Positions 17,833 through 26,679 of a DNA stretch of 64,000 nt are shown here, piece by piece (position 1 is the first letter of the stretch; every line of letters starts with the position of its first letter). Position numbers and translations under genes: made by a program. Under the pieces are notes generated by a model that was not told the origin of the DNA, did not search any database, and was given only the letters and a program-made list of their open reading frames with translations. Source of the stretch: Streptomyces capitiformicae (GTDB lineage Bacteria > Actinomycetota > Actinomycetes > Streptomycetales > Streptomycetaceae); the NCBI RefSeq assembly GCF_002214185.1, contig NZ_CP022161.1:1178001-1242000 (forward strand), read 5' to 3'.

Positions 17833-18162
17833 ATGCGCACGCTCCAGCACGACCCGACCCTCTTCTACACATTCGACACCGACACAGGAACGCTGTACGC
17901 CAGCACTGACAGTGGCCGTTCCTTCACCGTTCGTGCGATCGGACTGCCCAAGGGAGACAGCCAGTTCAAGCTGTGCGGCCCGGGGCCGCGACCCACCGCC
18001 GTCTACCGCTCCGACGACGGCGCGAAGACCTGGACGCGGATCAGCGACGATGCCCACCAGTGGGGCTGGATCGGCGAGGTCGTCATCGGCGACCCGCGCG
18101 TGTACGGCCGCGTGTACCTGGCGACGAACGGGCGCGGCATCCAGTACGGGGAGATGGTCTGA
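17833..18162 (+). pseudogene. Truncated GH74 xyloglucanase remnant, translationally coupled to GH42
   Basis: An intact 109-codon frame that is only the C-terminal part of a GH74 endo-xyloglucanase. It has one beta-propeller strand set (FYTFDTDTGTLYASTDSG, then FTVRAIGLPKGDSQFK) and the characteristic ending YRSDDGAKTWTRISDDAHQW plus DPRVYGRVYLATNGRGI. GH74 enzymes are about 750-900 residues, so roughly 85% is missing, including both catalytic aspartates. The join after QFK also suggests an internal deletion of several tens of residues. The frame has its own GAGG before the ATG, and its TGA overlaps the ATG of the GH42 gene by one base. The fragment cannot be catalytic; its translation may persist because it drives the next gene. 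Confidence 0.75.
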
Positions 18163-20153
18163 TGCCGGGCCCCACGCAGCCGAAGCCGAGCCTGAACGAC
18201 GCCACCCGTGGCCGCATCCTGTTCGGCGGCGACTACAACCCCGAGCAGTGGCCCGAGGAGGTCTGGCACGAGGACGTACGCCTCATGAAGGCGGCCGGCG
18301 TCAACTCCGTCACGCTCGGCGTCTTCTCCTGGGCGAAGCTCGAACCCCGCCCCGGGGAGCGGGACTTCGGCTGGCTGGACCGGCTCATGGACCTGATGCA
18401 CGAGAACGGCATCGGCGTCGTCCTCGCCACCCCCACCTCGTCACCCCCGCCCTGGATGGGCCGCCTCCACCCCGAGACGCTCCCCCGCGACGAGAACGGC
18501 CAGATCGAGTGGTGGGGCTCCCGCCAGCACTTCTCGCACTCCAGCGCCACCTACCGCCGCTACGCCGCCGCCATCACCGAGGACCTCGCCGCCCGCTACG
18601 GCGGCCATCCGGCGCTCACGATGTGGCACATCAACAACGAGTACTGCACCTACGACTGGGGCGACGAGGCGGCGACCGCCTTCCGCGGCTGGCTCCAGCA
18701 GAGGTACGCCACGCTCGACGCCCTCAACGAGGCCTGGGGGACGGCCTTCTGGAGCCAGGGCTACGGCGACTGGGACGAGATCCTGCCCCCGCGCCGCGCC
18801 CACTACATGAAGAATCCGAGCCACGTACTGGACTTCAAGCGGTTCACCTCCGACGCGCTCCTGGAGTGCTACGTTCTCGAACGCGACATCGTCCGCGGGC
18901 ACACCCCGCACATCCCGGTGACCACCAACTTCATGCCGATGTGGGTGGGCCAGGACGCCTGGCGGTGGGCCGGGGAGGAGGACGTCGTCTCGGTCGACAT
19001 CTACCCGGATCCGCGCGACCCGCTGGGCGCCCAGAACGGGGCGCTGGTGCAGGACATGACGCGCTCGCAGGCGGGCGGTGGCTCGTGGATGCTCATGGAG
19101 CAGGCCGCAGGACCCGTCAACTGGCGCGGCGTCAACCATCCCAAGCCCCGGGGCCTCAACCGTCTCTGGTCCCTCCAGGCCGTCGCCCGAGGAGCGGACG
19201 CCGTCTGCTACTTCCAGTGGCGGCAGTCCCGACAGGGCGCGGAGAAGTTCCACTCGGGCATGGTCAGCCACGCGGGCGAGCAGGGGCGCACGTATCAGGA
19301 AGTCAAGCGGCTGGGGGCCGAACTCGCCGCCATCGGCGATGAAGTGACAGGACATCACATCCACGCCGAGGTGGCTGTGCTGTTCGACTGGCACTCCTGG
19401 TGGGCCGGTTCGCAGGACGGACGGCTGTCCTCCGAGGTCGACCACCCCCAGGTCGTACGGTCCTGGCACCGAGCCCTCTGGGAGGCGCACCTCACCACCG
19501 CCTTCGCCCACCCCGAGCACGATCTGTCCGTGTACAAGCTCGTCGTCGTGCCCCAGCTCTACCTGCTCACCGATGCGGCCATCGAGAACCTCCTCGCGTA
19601 CGTACGTTCCGGCGGCACCCTCGTCTGCGGCTTCCTGACCGGGATCGCCGACGAGGACGACCGCGTACGGCCCGGCGGCATGGACGTACGGCTGCGCGAG
19701 CTGTTCGGGATCCGGACGCTGCACGAGTGGTGGCCATTGGACCCGGGGGAGACCGTCGAGTGCGACGGCTTCCGGGGGACTCTGTGGTCCGAGGAGATCG
19801 AGGCGGCGGGGGACGCGGACGTGGTCGTCCCGTACAAGGGAGGTGAACTCGACGGCCTTCCGGCCGTGCTGCGGAAGGGACGTGCCTGGTACGTCTCCAC
19901 GCTGCCCGAACCGTCCGAGCTGCGCGGGCTGTTGGCGCGGGTGGCGGCCGACACGGGGGTGCGGCCGGTGCTCGACGGACTGCCCGACGGGGTCGAGGCG
20001 GTACGGCGCGGCGAGGTGCTCTTCGTGCTCAACCACGGCAGGGACGAGGTCATGGTCGGCGTGCCGGGCACATACCGTGATCTGCTGACGGGTGCCCAGG
20101 TCACCGGTTCGCTGTCGCTCGGCCGGTACGGTGTGGCGGTGCTCAGGCCATGA
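18162..20153 (+). CDS. Beta-galactosidase, GH42
   Basis: This encodes 663 residues, the usual three-domain GH42 size. The barrel begins ILFGGDYNPEQWPEEVW. The acid/base is Glu160 in WHINNEYCTYDWG and the nucleophile is Glu313 in WMLMEQAAG. The trimerisation domain (about 390-590) and a C-terminal beta domain follow. There is no signal peptide, so it acts on imported oligosaccharides, here probably removing galactose from xyloglucan side chains. The ATG overlaps the TGA of the GH74 fragment (TGATG), and its own stop overlaps the next start (ATGA). The whole stretch is therefore one coupled unit behind the importer. Confidence 0.93.
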   Translation: MPGPTQPKPSLNDATRGRILFGGDYNPEQWPEEVWHEDVRLMKAAGVNSVTLGVFSWAKLEPRPGERDFGWLDRLMDLMHENGIGVVLATPTSSPPPWMGRLHPETLPRDENGQIEWWGSRQHFSHSSATYRRYAAAITEDLAARYGGHPALTMWHINNEYCTYDWGDEAATAFRGWLQQRYATLDALNEAWGTAFWSQGYGDWDEILPPRRAHYMKNPSHVLDFKRFTSDALLECYVLERDIVRGHTPHIPVTTNFMPMWVGQDAWRWAGEEDVVSVDIYPDPRDPLGAQNGALVQDMTRSQAGGGSWMLMEQAAGPVNWRGVNHPKPRGLNRLWSLQAVARGADAVCYFQWRQSRQGAEKFHSGMVSHAGEQGRTYQEVKRLGAELAAIGDEVTGHHIHAEVAVLFDWHSWWAGSQDGRLSSEVDHPQVVRSWHRALWEAHLTTAFAHPEHDLSVYKLVVVPQLYLLTDAAIENLLAYVRSGGTLVCGFLTGIADEDDRVRPGGMDVRLRELFGIRTLHEWWPLDPGETVECDGFRGTLWSEEIEAAGDADVVVPYKGGELDGLPAVLRKGRAWYVSTLPEPSELRGLLARVAADTGVRPVLDGLPDGVEAVRRGEVLFVLNHGRDEVMVGVPGTYRDLLTGAQVTGSLSLGRYGVAVLRP

Positions 20154-22426
20154 CCACCGCGTACACACCGACCACACCGGCCACCGCGTACCCACCGCAC
20201 GGCACCTGGGAGCCCGCCCCCGCCGACCGCTGGGAGGACGCCTTCCTGAGTGGCAACGGCCGGCACGGCGCCATGGTGTTCGGTGATCCGAATGACGACC
20301 GTGTCATCGTTACCCATCACACCCTCGTACGGCCCAACGGAGGCGAGACCGCCAGGCCGCCGAAGCTCGCCGACGAACTCCCCGCGCTCCAGGACAGGTT
20401 GCTCGCCGGTGAGCTGACGGCGGCCGAAGGCTTCACGGACGGCCGGGAGCTGCAGTGGGTGCAGCCGTTCCACCCCGGGTTCCAGGTGCGGCTGCGGCGG
20501 TCGGCCCCGGCCGGTGGGACGTACCGTCGGTCGGTCGACTTCACCACCGGTGTCGTCGAGGCCGAGTGCGAGGGTTGGCGCAGCCGCGTCTTCGTCTCGC
20601 GGGCCGACGACGTGATCGTCCAGTACGTCACCGGCCGGGGCCTCACCCTGGACATCGCCCTCGACCACCGCCTGCCGTCCGCGCCCGCCCACCTGGCCGT
20701 GGGTCACGGCACGGTCCTCACTCCCGACGGCGCCCTGCTGAGCCTGCGCGCCCGCTACCCGGGGAGCGAGCGGGCGTACACCGGGATGACGCTCGTGATC
20801 GTCGACGGCGGCCGTACGACGCTGACCCCGCCCGGCCTGCACATCGAGCACCCCGGCCTGCACATCGAGCACGCCGACTCCGTCCTGCTCCTCACCCGCG
20901 TACGGCGGCACACCGGTGAGCTGGACGCGATGGCGGAGAGGGAGGGGCTGCGGCAACTGCTGCCGAGCGGAGAGGGGCAGGCGGCGGGGAAGGACCCGTA
21001 CGGTCACCTCCTGGAGCGGCACCTCGACCCGCACCGCACCGCGTACACCCGCGCCTCCCTCACGCTCGACGCCGATGACACGGAACGCGCCCTCCCCGGC
21101 TCCGAGCTCATCCGCCGCCCCGACAGCCCAGCCCTCCTCGAACGCCTCTTCGCCGCCGGCCGTTACCATCTGCTCTCCGCCGCCGGGATGCTCCCGCCCC
21201 GCCTCGTCGGCCTGTGGACCGGCGACTGGGACACGGCCTGGGCGGGGGCGTTCACCAACGACGCCAACCTCAACCTTCAGACCGCCTCCGCCGCGGCCGC
21301 CGCCCTCCCCGAAGTCACCGAGGCGCACGCCGCGCTGATCCACGGTCAGCTTGCCGACTGGCGGGAGAACGCCCGGGCGATCTTCGGCGCGCGGGGTGTG
21401 GTCGCCCCGCCCCACTCCGACGGGGAGACCGGTCTGACGTACCACTTCAGCCGCGAGTACCCGCTGCATCTGTGGACGGCGGGTGCCGACTGGCTGCTGA
21501 AGCCGCTCGTCGACCACGACGAGACCAGCGGCACACGAGACCCGCGCACGGCCGCGGCCCTCGCCGAAATCGCCCTGTTCTACGAGGACTTCCTCACCCG
21601 TACCGACGCCGACGGGCAGCTGGTCGTCGTCCCCTCCTACTCGCCGGAGAACCGGCCGGCGAACGCGAGCTGGGGCGCGATCAACGCGGCCATGGACCTC
21701 TCCGCGGCCCGCCACGCCCTGCTCACAGCGGCCGACTACCACCCCGACCAACCCGAGCGGGCGGACCGCTGGCGTGCGCTCGCCGACCGCCTCCCGCCCC
21801 ACCGCGTCAACGCCGACGGCGCCCTCGCCGAGTGGGCCTGGCCCGGCCTCGACGACACCTACGACCACCGTCACCTCAGCCACCTCTACGGCGTCTGGCC
21901 GCTCGACGAGATCAACCCGTACGACACCCCGGACCTCGCCGCCGCGGCCCGTCGCGCGCTCGAACTGCGCGGCTCCGAGAACGACTCGGCCCACGGCCAT
22001 CTGCACCACGCCCTCGTCGCGGCCCGGCTGCGCGACGGCGAGCGGGTCGCGCACGCCCTCGGCGAGGTCCTCAAGGGGGACTTTTTCCACAACTCGCTGA
22101 TGAGCGCGCACTATCCGAACCGCGACGTCTACAACGCGGACGCCGCGCACACCCTGCCCGCCGTACTGCTGGAGATGCTCGTGCAGTCGACGCCGGACCG
22201 CCTGGTGCTGCTGCCCGCGCTCCCGGCGATGTGCCCGGCGGGCCGACTCCGCGGTGTCCGTACACGATTCGGAGCCGAACTCGACCTCACCTGGAGCCCT
22301 CAAGAAACGACCGCGGTGATCCGCCCCACCCGGACCCACCGCGTCGAACTCCGGACTTCCGCCGGCGCGGAGCCGCTCGATCTCGTCGCCGGCGAAGACC
22401 GCGTCCTCACCCTGGGGCCGCGGTAG
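20150..22426 (+). CDS. GH95-type alpha-L-fucosidase
   Basis: This encodes 758 residues and begins with the GH95 N-terminal domain (WEDAFLSGNGRHGAMVFGDP). It continues into an (alpha/alpha)6 barrel with GLWTGDWDTAWAGAFTNDAN and later WAWPGLDDTYDHRHLSHLYG, the family's conserved active-site region. GH95 enzymes mainly remove alpha-1,2-fucose, as found on plant xyloglucan; a few act on alpha-galactose. No signal peptide is seen. It is coupled to GH42 by an ATGA overlap. An exact 21-base tandem duplication at 20831-20872 repeats PGLHIEH twice; in frame, it probably lengthens a surface loop. Confidence 0.85.
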   Translation: MTTAYTPTTPATAYPPHGTWEPAPADRWEDAFLSGNGRHGAMVFGDPNDDRVIVTHHTLVRPNGGETARPPKLADELPALQDRLLAGELTAAEGFTDGRELQWVQPFHPGFQVRLRRSAPAGGTYRRSVDFTTGVVEAECEGWRSRVFVSRADDVIVQYVTGRGLTLDIALDHRLPSAPAHLAVGHGTVLTPDGALLSLRARYPGSERAYTGMTLVIVDGGRTTLTPPGLHIEHPGLHIEHADSVLLLTRVRRHTGELDAMAEREGLRQLLPSGEGQAAGKDPYGHLLERHLDPHRTAYTRASLTLDADDTERALPGSELIRRPDSPALLERLFAAGRYHLLSAAGMLPPRLVGLWTGDWDTAWAGAFTNDANLNLQTASAAAAALPEVTEAHAALIHGQLADWRENARAIFGARGVVAPPHSDGETGLTYHFSREYPLHLWTAGADWLLKPLVDHDETSGTRDPRTAAALAEIALFYEDFLTRTDADGQLVVVPSYSPENRPANASWGAINAAMDLSAARHALLTAADYHPDQPERADRWRALADRLPPHRVNADGALAEWAWPGLDDTYDHRHLSHLYGVWPLDEINPYDTPDLAAAARRALELRGSENDSAHGHLHHALVAARLRDGERVAHALGEVLKGDFFHNSLMSAHYPNRDVYNADAAHTLPAVLLEMLVQSTPDRLVLLPALPAMCPAGRLRGVRTRFGAELDLTWSPQETTAVIRPTRTHRVELRTSAGAEPLDLVAGEDRVLTLGPR

Positions 22427-22467
22427 CTCCCCCCGCAATTCCCCCCCCCACCCATGGAAGGGACACC

Positions 22468-23202
22468 ATGGCAACACGCACCCGCACGCTCAGCCGCACG
22501 GTCAAAGCCCTGCTGGCCCCGGCGCTCGCGCTCGGCGCCACCATCGGCCTGGCCGCCGCCCCCGCCTCGGCCGCCGTCTGGAGCACCTGCGACCAGTGGG
22601 GCAACACCAGCCTCAACGGCTACACGCTCTACAACAACATCTGGGGCTCCGGCGCCGGCAGCCAGTGCATCTGGGCCAACTCCGGTACCAGCTGGGGCGT
22701 CTGGGCCAACCACCCCAACACCGGCGGCATCAAATCCTACCCCAACTCCAAGAAGGTGATCAACAAGACGATCACCTCGCTGGGCTCGCTCAACAGCAGC
22801 TACAACGTCACCGTCCCGTCCTCGGGCGCCTACAACACCTCGTACGACGTCTGGGACACGGACTACGACTACGAGATCATGCTCTGGGTCAACTACAACG
22901 GCGCGGTCGGCGCGCTCGGCGACTACCAGGGCAACGCCACGCTCGGCGGTCACAACTGGAACGTCTTCAAGGGCCGCGTCTACCGGTCCGACGGCACCTA
23001 CTGGGATGTCTTCTCGTTCCTGCGCACCGCTGACTCCACCTCCGGCACCGTCCAGATCCTCCCCGTCCTGAAGTGGATCAAGGACACCAAGGGCTGGATG
23101 GGCAACGAGACCATCGGCGACGTCCAGTTCGGCTTCGAGGTCACCTCGTCCTCCGGCGGCCTGGACTTCGTCACCAACAACCTGACCGTCAGCAGCAGCT
23201 GA
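22468..23202 (+). CDS. Secreted GH12 endoglucanase/xyloglucanase
   Basis: This encodes 244 residues with a Sec signal peptide of about 35 residues ending near ASA-AVW. The mature protein is a single GH12 jelly-roll, starting WSTCDQWGNTSLNGYTLYNN. The nucleophile is Glu136 (YEIMLWVNY) and the acid/base Glu224 (FGFEVTSS). There is no carbohydrate-binding module, unlike many streptomycete GH12 enzymes. GH12 enzymes hydrolyse beta-1,4-glucan or xyloglucan backbones; the neighbours favour xyloglucan. It is the only secreted backbone-cutting enzyme left in this locus, because the GH74 gene is broken. GAAGGGA lies 6 bases before the ATG. Confidence 0.93.
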   Translation: MATRTRTLSRTVKALLAPALALGATIGLAAAPASAAVWSTCDQWGNTSLNGYTLYNNIWGSGAGSQCIWANSGTSWGVWANHPNTGGIKSYPNSKKVINKTITSLGSLNSSYNVTVPSSGAYNTSYDVWDTDYDYEIMLWVNYNGAVGALGDYQGNATLGGHNWNVFKGRVYRSDGTYWDVFSFLRTADSTSGTVQILPVLKWIKDTKGWMGNETIGDVQFGFEVTSSSGGLDFVTNNLTVSSS

Positions 23203-23210
23203 GCCACACC

Positions 23211-23250
23211 CCCGAGTCGGCGCCGTTCCCCCATGCGGCGCCGGCTCGGG
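23211..23250. terminator. Intrinsic terminator between convergent GH12 and GH36 genes
   Basis: A 15-bp stem (23211-23225 with 23236-23250, one G-T wobble) closes a 10-base loop. It is placed to end the importer/GH operon on the plus strand and the GH36 gene on the minus strand. Confidence 0.7.
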
Positions 23251-23270
23251 CACGCGTACGTCCAGGGCCC

Positions 23271-25409
23271 TTAAGTCCCCGGCGTCAGACGGATCAGCAG
23301 CACGCCGGGTGTGCGCGGCAGCGACACCCGCAGTTCGCCGCCCTCCCGGTCCCAGACCACCGAGCCGGCGCCCGGGTCGGACGGGTGCAGGATCTCCGTA
23401 CGGACGTCCTGGCCCGCCAAGTGCCCCACCGGGAGCCGGAGTTCGTCGCACCCACCCCTCCGCCACACGGAGAGATACGACGGTCCGTCCGGCGCCCGCA
23501 GCCCCAGCACGGGCCACTCGTCGGTCCAGCCGGGCAGGCCGAGCGGCCAGAACGGCAGGGCGCGGGCCAGGTCCTCACGGATCGACTTGTACGTGTCCAC
23601 CGCGGCCCGTACGAGGCCGAGTTGGTGCTCGGACATGCGGTTCAGGTGGCCCGAGAGGTGGATGCGGCCGAGGAGGGCGCCGCCCAGGGTGAAGGTGATC
23701 AGGTCGTCGTCGTGGTCGGGCTGCGGGTAGGCCCAGACGGCGCCCTGTTCGGGGGGTACCGCCGTGGGCGCCGCGGCGGCGATGGGCGGGTAGCGGAGGG
23801 GGTCCTGTTGGTCGCTGGTGGACTGGAGCTGGGCGACGGCCAGGGTGGCGCCGTCCATGCGCATGCCGCCGGAGGCGCAGTTCTCGACGACGAGCCCGGG
23901 GTGGCGGTCCAGGACGCCGGAGAGCCAGTCCAGGTAGGCGTGGGCGTGGCCGAGGAGGCCGGCGCCGGGCGCGATGTCGCCGGGGGCGAGTGTTCCCGGG
24001 TCGATCACGATGTTGTAGTCCAGCTTCAGGTAGCCCACGCCCCAGTCGCCGACGATCCGGTCCACCGTCTTGTCGAGGTGGGCGCGGGCGGCCGGGTGCC
24101 GTAGGTCCAGCTGGTGGCGGCCCTGTTCCGTGAGACGGATACCGTCGCGCTGGAAGAAGGCGTCCGGCGGGAGGGCGGTCGCGATCGGGCTGCGTACGCC
24201 GATGACCTCCGGCTCCAGCCACAGCCCGGGCACCATGCCGCGCTCCCGGATCCGGTCCAGGACGGCCGTGATACCGCCGTCGGGGAAGCGGCGCGGCGAC
24301 GGCAGCCATGCGCCGACGCTGTCCCACCAGCCGCCGTTCTCCGAGTCGTCGTACCACCCGGAGTCGATGCAGAAGTACTCCGCGCCCGCACTCGCCGCCG
24401 CGTCGATCAGCGGCAGCAGCTTCTCCGTGGTCGGGTCGCCCATCAGGGTGTTCATGTAGTCGTTGAAGACCACGGGCAACGTCGCGTGGTCCGGGTGGGG
24501 GCGGCGGACGGCACGGCGGTACGCGGTCAGGGCGCCCATCGCGTCATCGAGCCCCGAGCCGAGGGCAAGCGCCGCCGGTACGGTCGTGAACTCGCCGCCC
24601 GGCGCCAGCCGGACCCGCCACTGGTGCTCCGCGTCCGTGGGGCCGTTGAGTGCCAGGTAGGTGCCGTGCGCGCGTTCGCCGAGGTCCCAGCGCCAGCCGG
24701 CCGGGGACTCGATCTGCCACAGCCAGGTCCGCTCGCCGCCCCGCTCCGTCAGCGCGCCCATCGGCAGATGACCGTCGCTGGGCCAGCTGCCGCGCCCCGT
24801 CAGGGCCAGCGCGGCCCGGCTGTCGTGCTGGTGGACGTCGACGCTGATGTCGGCGACGGTGTCACGCAGCGGCTCGGCGTACCAACGGCACTCCGCCAGC
24901 CAGTCGTTGCGTGCCCGGTGCACGTCCAGCGCCTCCGGGGCGGGCAGACCGCCGAGCAGGAGACTGCTGACGGACTGGACGACCAGGGGTTCGGTGCCGT
25001 CGTTGCGGAGCCGGACCCGGGAGCGGAGCACCGGCACTTTGGTGGGGGAGGTCAGCTCCACGAAGGCCGTCAACCCGGTCGCCGGGTCGTGGAGTTCGAT
25101 GGTCAGCGATTCCCACCCGTCCTCCCCGCGGCCGCTCCGGTGCCCCCGATACACCGGTCTCGCCCCGAACGCCGTCCCCGTGAAGCGCGGCCCCGACCAT
25201 CCGCTGCCATGCCCGAACGCGGTCAACTCGACGAGAGGGAGGGCGGCTTCCGGATCGGATCCGGGATCCGAGGGGCGGGCCAGCCGGGCGAGTCGAAGGG
25301 TTCCGTCGGAGGCGGCGACGAACTCGGCCTTCATCGCCGTATGGCCCCAACTGAACGCCGTCCGGGGCTGGTTGGAGACCGAGTCTGTCGCGTCCGCCGT
25401 GTCGGTCAA
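23271..25409 (-). CDS. Alpha-galactosidase, GH36
   Basis: This encodes 712 residues with the GH36 layout: an N-terminal beta-sandwich, a catalytic barrel (about 310-640) and a C-terminal beta domain. The nucleophile is Asp464 in YLKLDYNI and the acid/base is Asp519 in CASGGMRMDGA. It removes terminal alpha-1,6-galactose from oligosaccharides and is cytoplasmic (no signal). The start is an unusual TTG at 25409, supported by AGGAGGGGG 8-16 bases upstream; the next ATG is 26 codons in and has no such site. It is divergent from the LacI gene at 25536, whose two operators lie in the shared 126-base gap and could repress this gene as well. Confidence 0.92.
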   Translation of the reverse strand: MTDTADATDSVSNQPRTAFSWGHTAMKAEFVAASDGTLRLARLARPSDPGSDPEAALPLVELTAFGHGSGWSGPRFTGTAFGARPVYRGHRSGRGEDGWESLTIELHDPATGLTAFVELTSPTKVPVLRSRVRLRNDGTEPLVVQSVSSLLLGGLPAPEALDVHRARNDWLAECRWYAEPLRDTVADISVDVHQHDSRAALALTGRGSWPSDGHLPMGALTERGGERTWLWQIESPAGWRWDLGERAHGTYLALNGPTDAEHQWRVRLAPGGEFTTVPAALALGSGLDDAMGALTAYRRAVRRPHPDHATLPVVFNDYMNTLMGDPTTEKLLPLIDAAASAGAEYFCIDSGWYDDSENGGWWDSVGAWLPSPRRFPDGGITAVLDRIRERGMVPGLWLEPEVIGVRSPIATALPPDAFFQRDGIRLTEQGRHQLDLRHPAARAHLDKTVDRIVGDWGVGYLKLDYNIVIDPGTLAPGDIAPGAGLLGHAHAYLDWLSGVLDRHPGLVVENCASGGMRMDGATLAVAQLQSTSDQQDPLRYPPIAAAAPTAVPPEQGAVWAYPQPDHDDDLITFTLGGALLGRIHLSGHLNRMSEHQLGLVRAAVDTYKSIREDLARALPFWPLGLPGWTDEWPVLGLRAPDGPSYLSVWRRGGCDELRLPVGHLAGQDVRTEILHPSDPGAGSVVWDREGGELRVSLPRTPGVLLIRLTPGT

Positions 25410-25500
25410 CGCGTTCCCCCTCCTGAGACAGGTGAGTCGGATGAGTCAGCCGACTCCTGAGTCAGGTGAGTCAGCCGAGTGAATCCGTCATTACGTTCTC

Positions 25501-25529
25501 TTGACGCCCCCTGTGTGACCGGTCACAAT
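25501..25529 (+). promoter_or_regulatory. Promoter giving a leaderless lacI transcript
   Basis: TTGACG (25501-25506), a 17-base spacer and CACAAT (25524-25529). The ATG of the regulator begins at 25536, seven bases after the -10 hexamer, where transcription should start. The mRNA would therefore be leaderless, consistent with no ribosome-binding site before this ATG. Confidence 0.6.
25514..25527. promoter_or_regulatory. LacI operator O1, overlapping the -10 box
   Basis: TGTGACCGGTCACA, a perfect 14-base palindrome covering part of the spacer and of the -10 hexamer of the regulator's own promoter. Binding there would exclude RNA polymerase. Confidence 0.8.
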
Positions 25530-25535
25530 CCTGGC

Positions 25536-26573
25536 ATGAATGTGACCGGTCACACAAGGCGCCCGGCGAGCATCCGGGACGTCGCGACCGCCGCCGGGGT
25601 CTCGTACCAGACCGTCTCCCGGGTGATCAACGGCCACCCCAGCGTCAAGCACACGACCCGGGAGCGGGTGCTCGCGGCCATCGACGAGCTGGGCTTCCGC
25701 CGCAACGCCACCGCGCTCGCGCTGGCCAGCGGCCGCAGCCGGGCGGTGACGGTACTGACCGCCAACACCACCCACTACGGCTACGCCTCGATCCTCCAGG
25801 GCGTCGAGGAGGCGGCGCGCGCGGCCTCGTACGCGGTCGGGATCGGCGTCCTGGAATCGGCCGACGAGGCCGCGGTCGCCGCCGAGGTGCAGCGGGCCGC
25901 GGACGCCGGCGGCGGCCTGATCGTGATCGCCTACGATCCGGCCGGTGTCGGCGCCCTGGCCGCCGTCCCCGCCGAACTACCGGTCGTCGGTGTCGTCGAG
26001 ACCCCGGCGAGCCCACCCGGTGACGACCGCCCCTGGGTGTGGACCGACGACCGCGAGGCCGCCTACGAGGTGACCCGCCACCTCCTCTCCCTCGGCCACG
26101 AGACCGTGCACTACGTCGCCATCCCGTCCAGCACCCGGCGCACCAGCGCCCGCACCACCGGCTGGCGGCAGGCACTGAAGGAGGCCGGCGCGCCCGAACC
26201 CCGTCCCGTGCAGGGCAGTTGGGGTCCGGCGGGCGGTCACGCGGTCGGCGTCGGGCTCGCCGCGGACCCGTCCGTCACCGCGATCCTCTGCGGCAACGAC
26301 GACCTCGCGCTCGGTGTGCTGCGCGCCCTGCACGAGGCCGGCCGGTCCGTTCCCGGCGAGGTCAGCGTGGCCGGGTTCGACGACGCCCCGCACTCCGCCT
26401 ATCTGACCCCGGCCCTGACGACCGTACGTCTGGACTTCACCGGCCTCGGGCGCTCCGCGTTCGCCCTCCTCCACGGGGTGCTGGAGGAGTCCGCCCAGAT
26501 CGCCCCGCATCCGGTGTCCGTACCGGAACTCGTGGTGCGGGAGAGCTCGGGTCCGCCGCCGGGCCACGACTGA
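25536..26573 (+). CDS. LacI-family transcriptional regulator of the alpha-galactoside locus
   Basis: This encodes 345 residues. The N-terminal helix-turn-helix is SIRDVATAAGVSYQTVSRVI and the hinge helix region is TALALASGRS, followed by a periplasmic-binding-protein-like sugar sensor domain (about 65-345). An earlier in-frame ATG (25479) would read through operator O1 and the promoter. The ATG at 25536 fits the family start and a leaderless transcript. Two copies of the palindrome TGTGACCGGTCACA flank the start codon, so autoregulation is likely, with control of the divergent GH36 gene and the downstream importer. The inducer is probably galactose or an alpha-galactoside. Confidence 0.9.
   Translation: MNVTGHTRRPASIRDVATAAGVSYQTVSRVINGHPSVKHTTRERVLAAIDELGFRRNATALALASGRSRAVTVLTANTTHYGYASILQGVEEAARAASYAVGIGVLESADEAAVAAEVQRAADAGGGLIVIAYDPAGVGALAAVPAELPVVGVVETPASPPGDDRPWVWTDDREAAYEVTRHLLSLGHETVHYVAIPSSTRRTSARTTGWRQALKEAGAPEPRPVQGSWGPAGGHAVGVGLAADPSVTAILCGNDDLALGVLRALHEAGRSVPGEVSVAGFDDAPHSAYLTPALTTVRLDFTGLGRSAFALLHGVLEESAQIAPHPVSVPELVVRESSGPPPGHD
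25541..25554. promoter_or_regulatory. LacI operator O2, inside the coding start
   Basis: A second TGTGACCGGTCACA copy forms codons 3-6 of the regulator itself (V-T-G-H with flanking bases). It begins 27 bases after O1, about 2.5 helical turns. The operator has been built into the coding sequence. Confidence 0.75.
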
Positions 26574-26679
26574 CCACCGCCCCCGCCCCCGCCCCCGCTC
26601 GCGCACCGCCCCCGCTCGCGCACCGCTCCGCTCCGAATCCTGCTCTGCCCTGAACCGCCCGTTCTCGAAAGGCACGCGC

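Noticed and set aside
26582..26633. C-rich direct repeat before the second importer as a LacI operator
   Set aside because: It has no dyad symmetry and no likeness to TGTGACCGGTCACA; more likely slippage of a C-rich tract.
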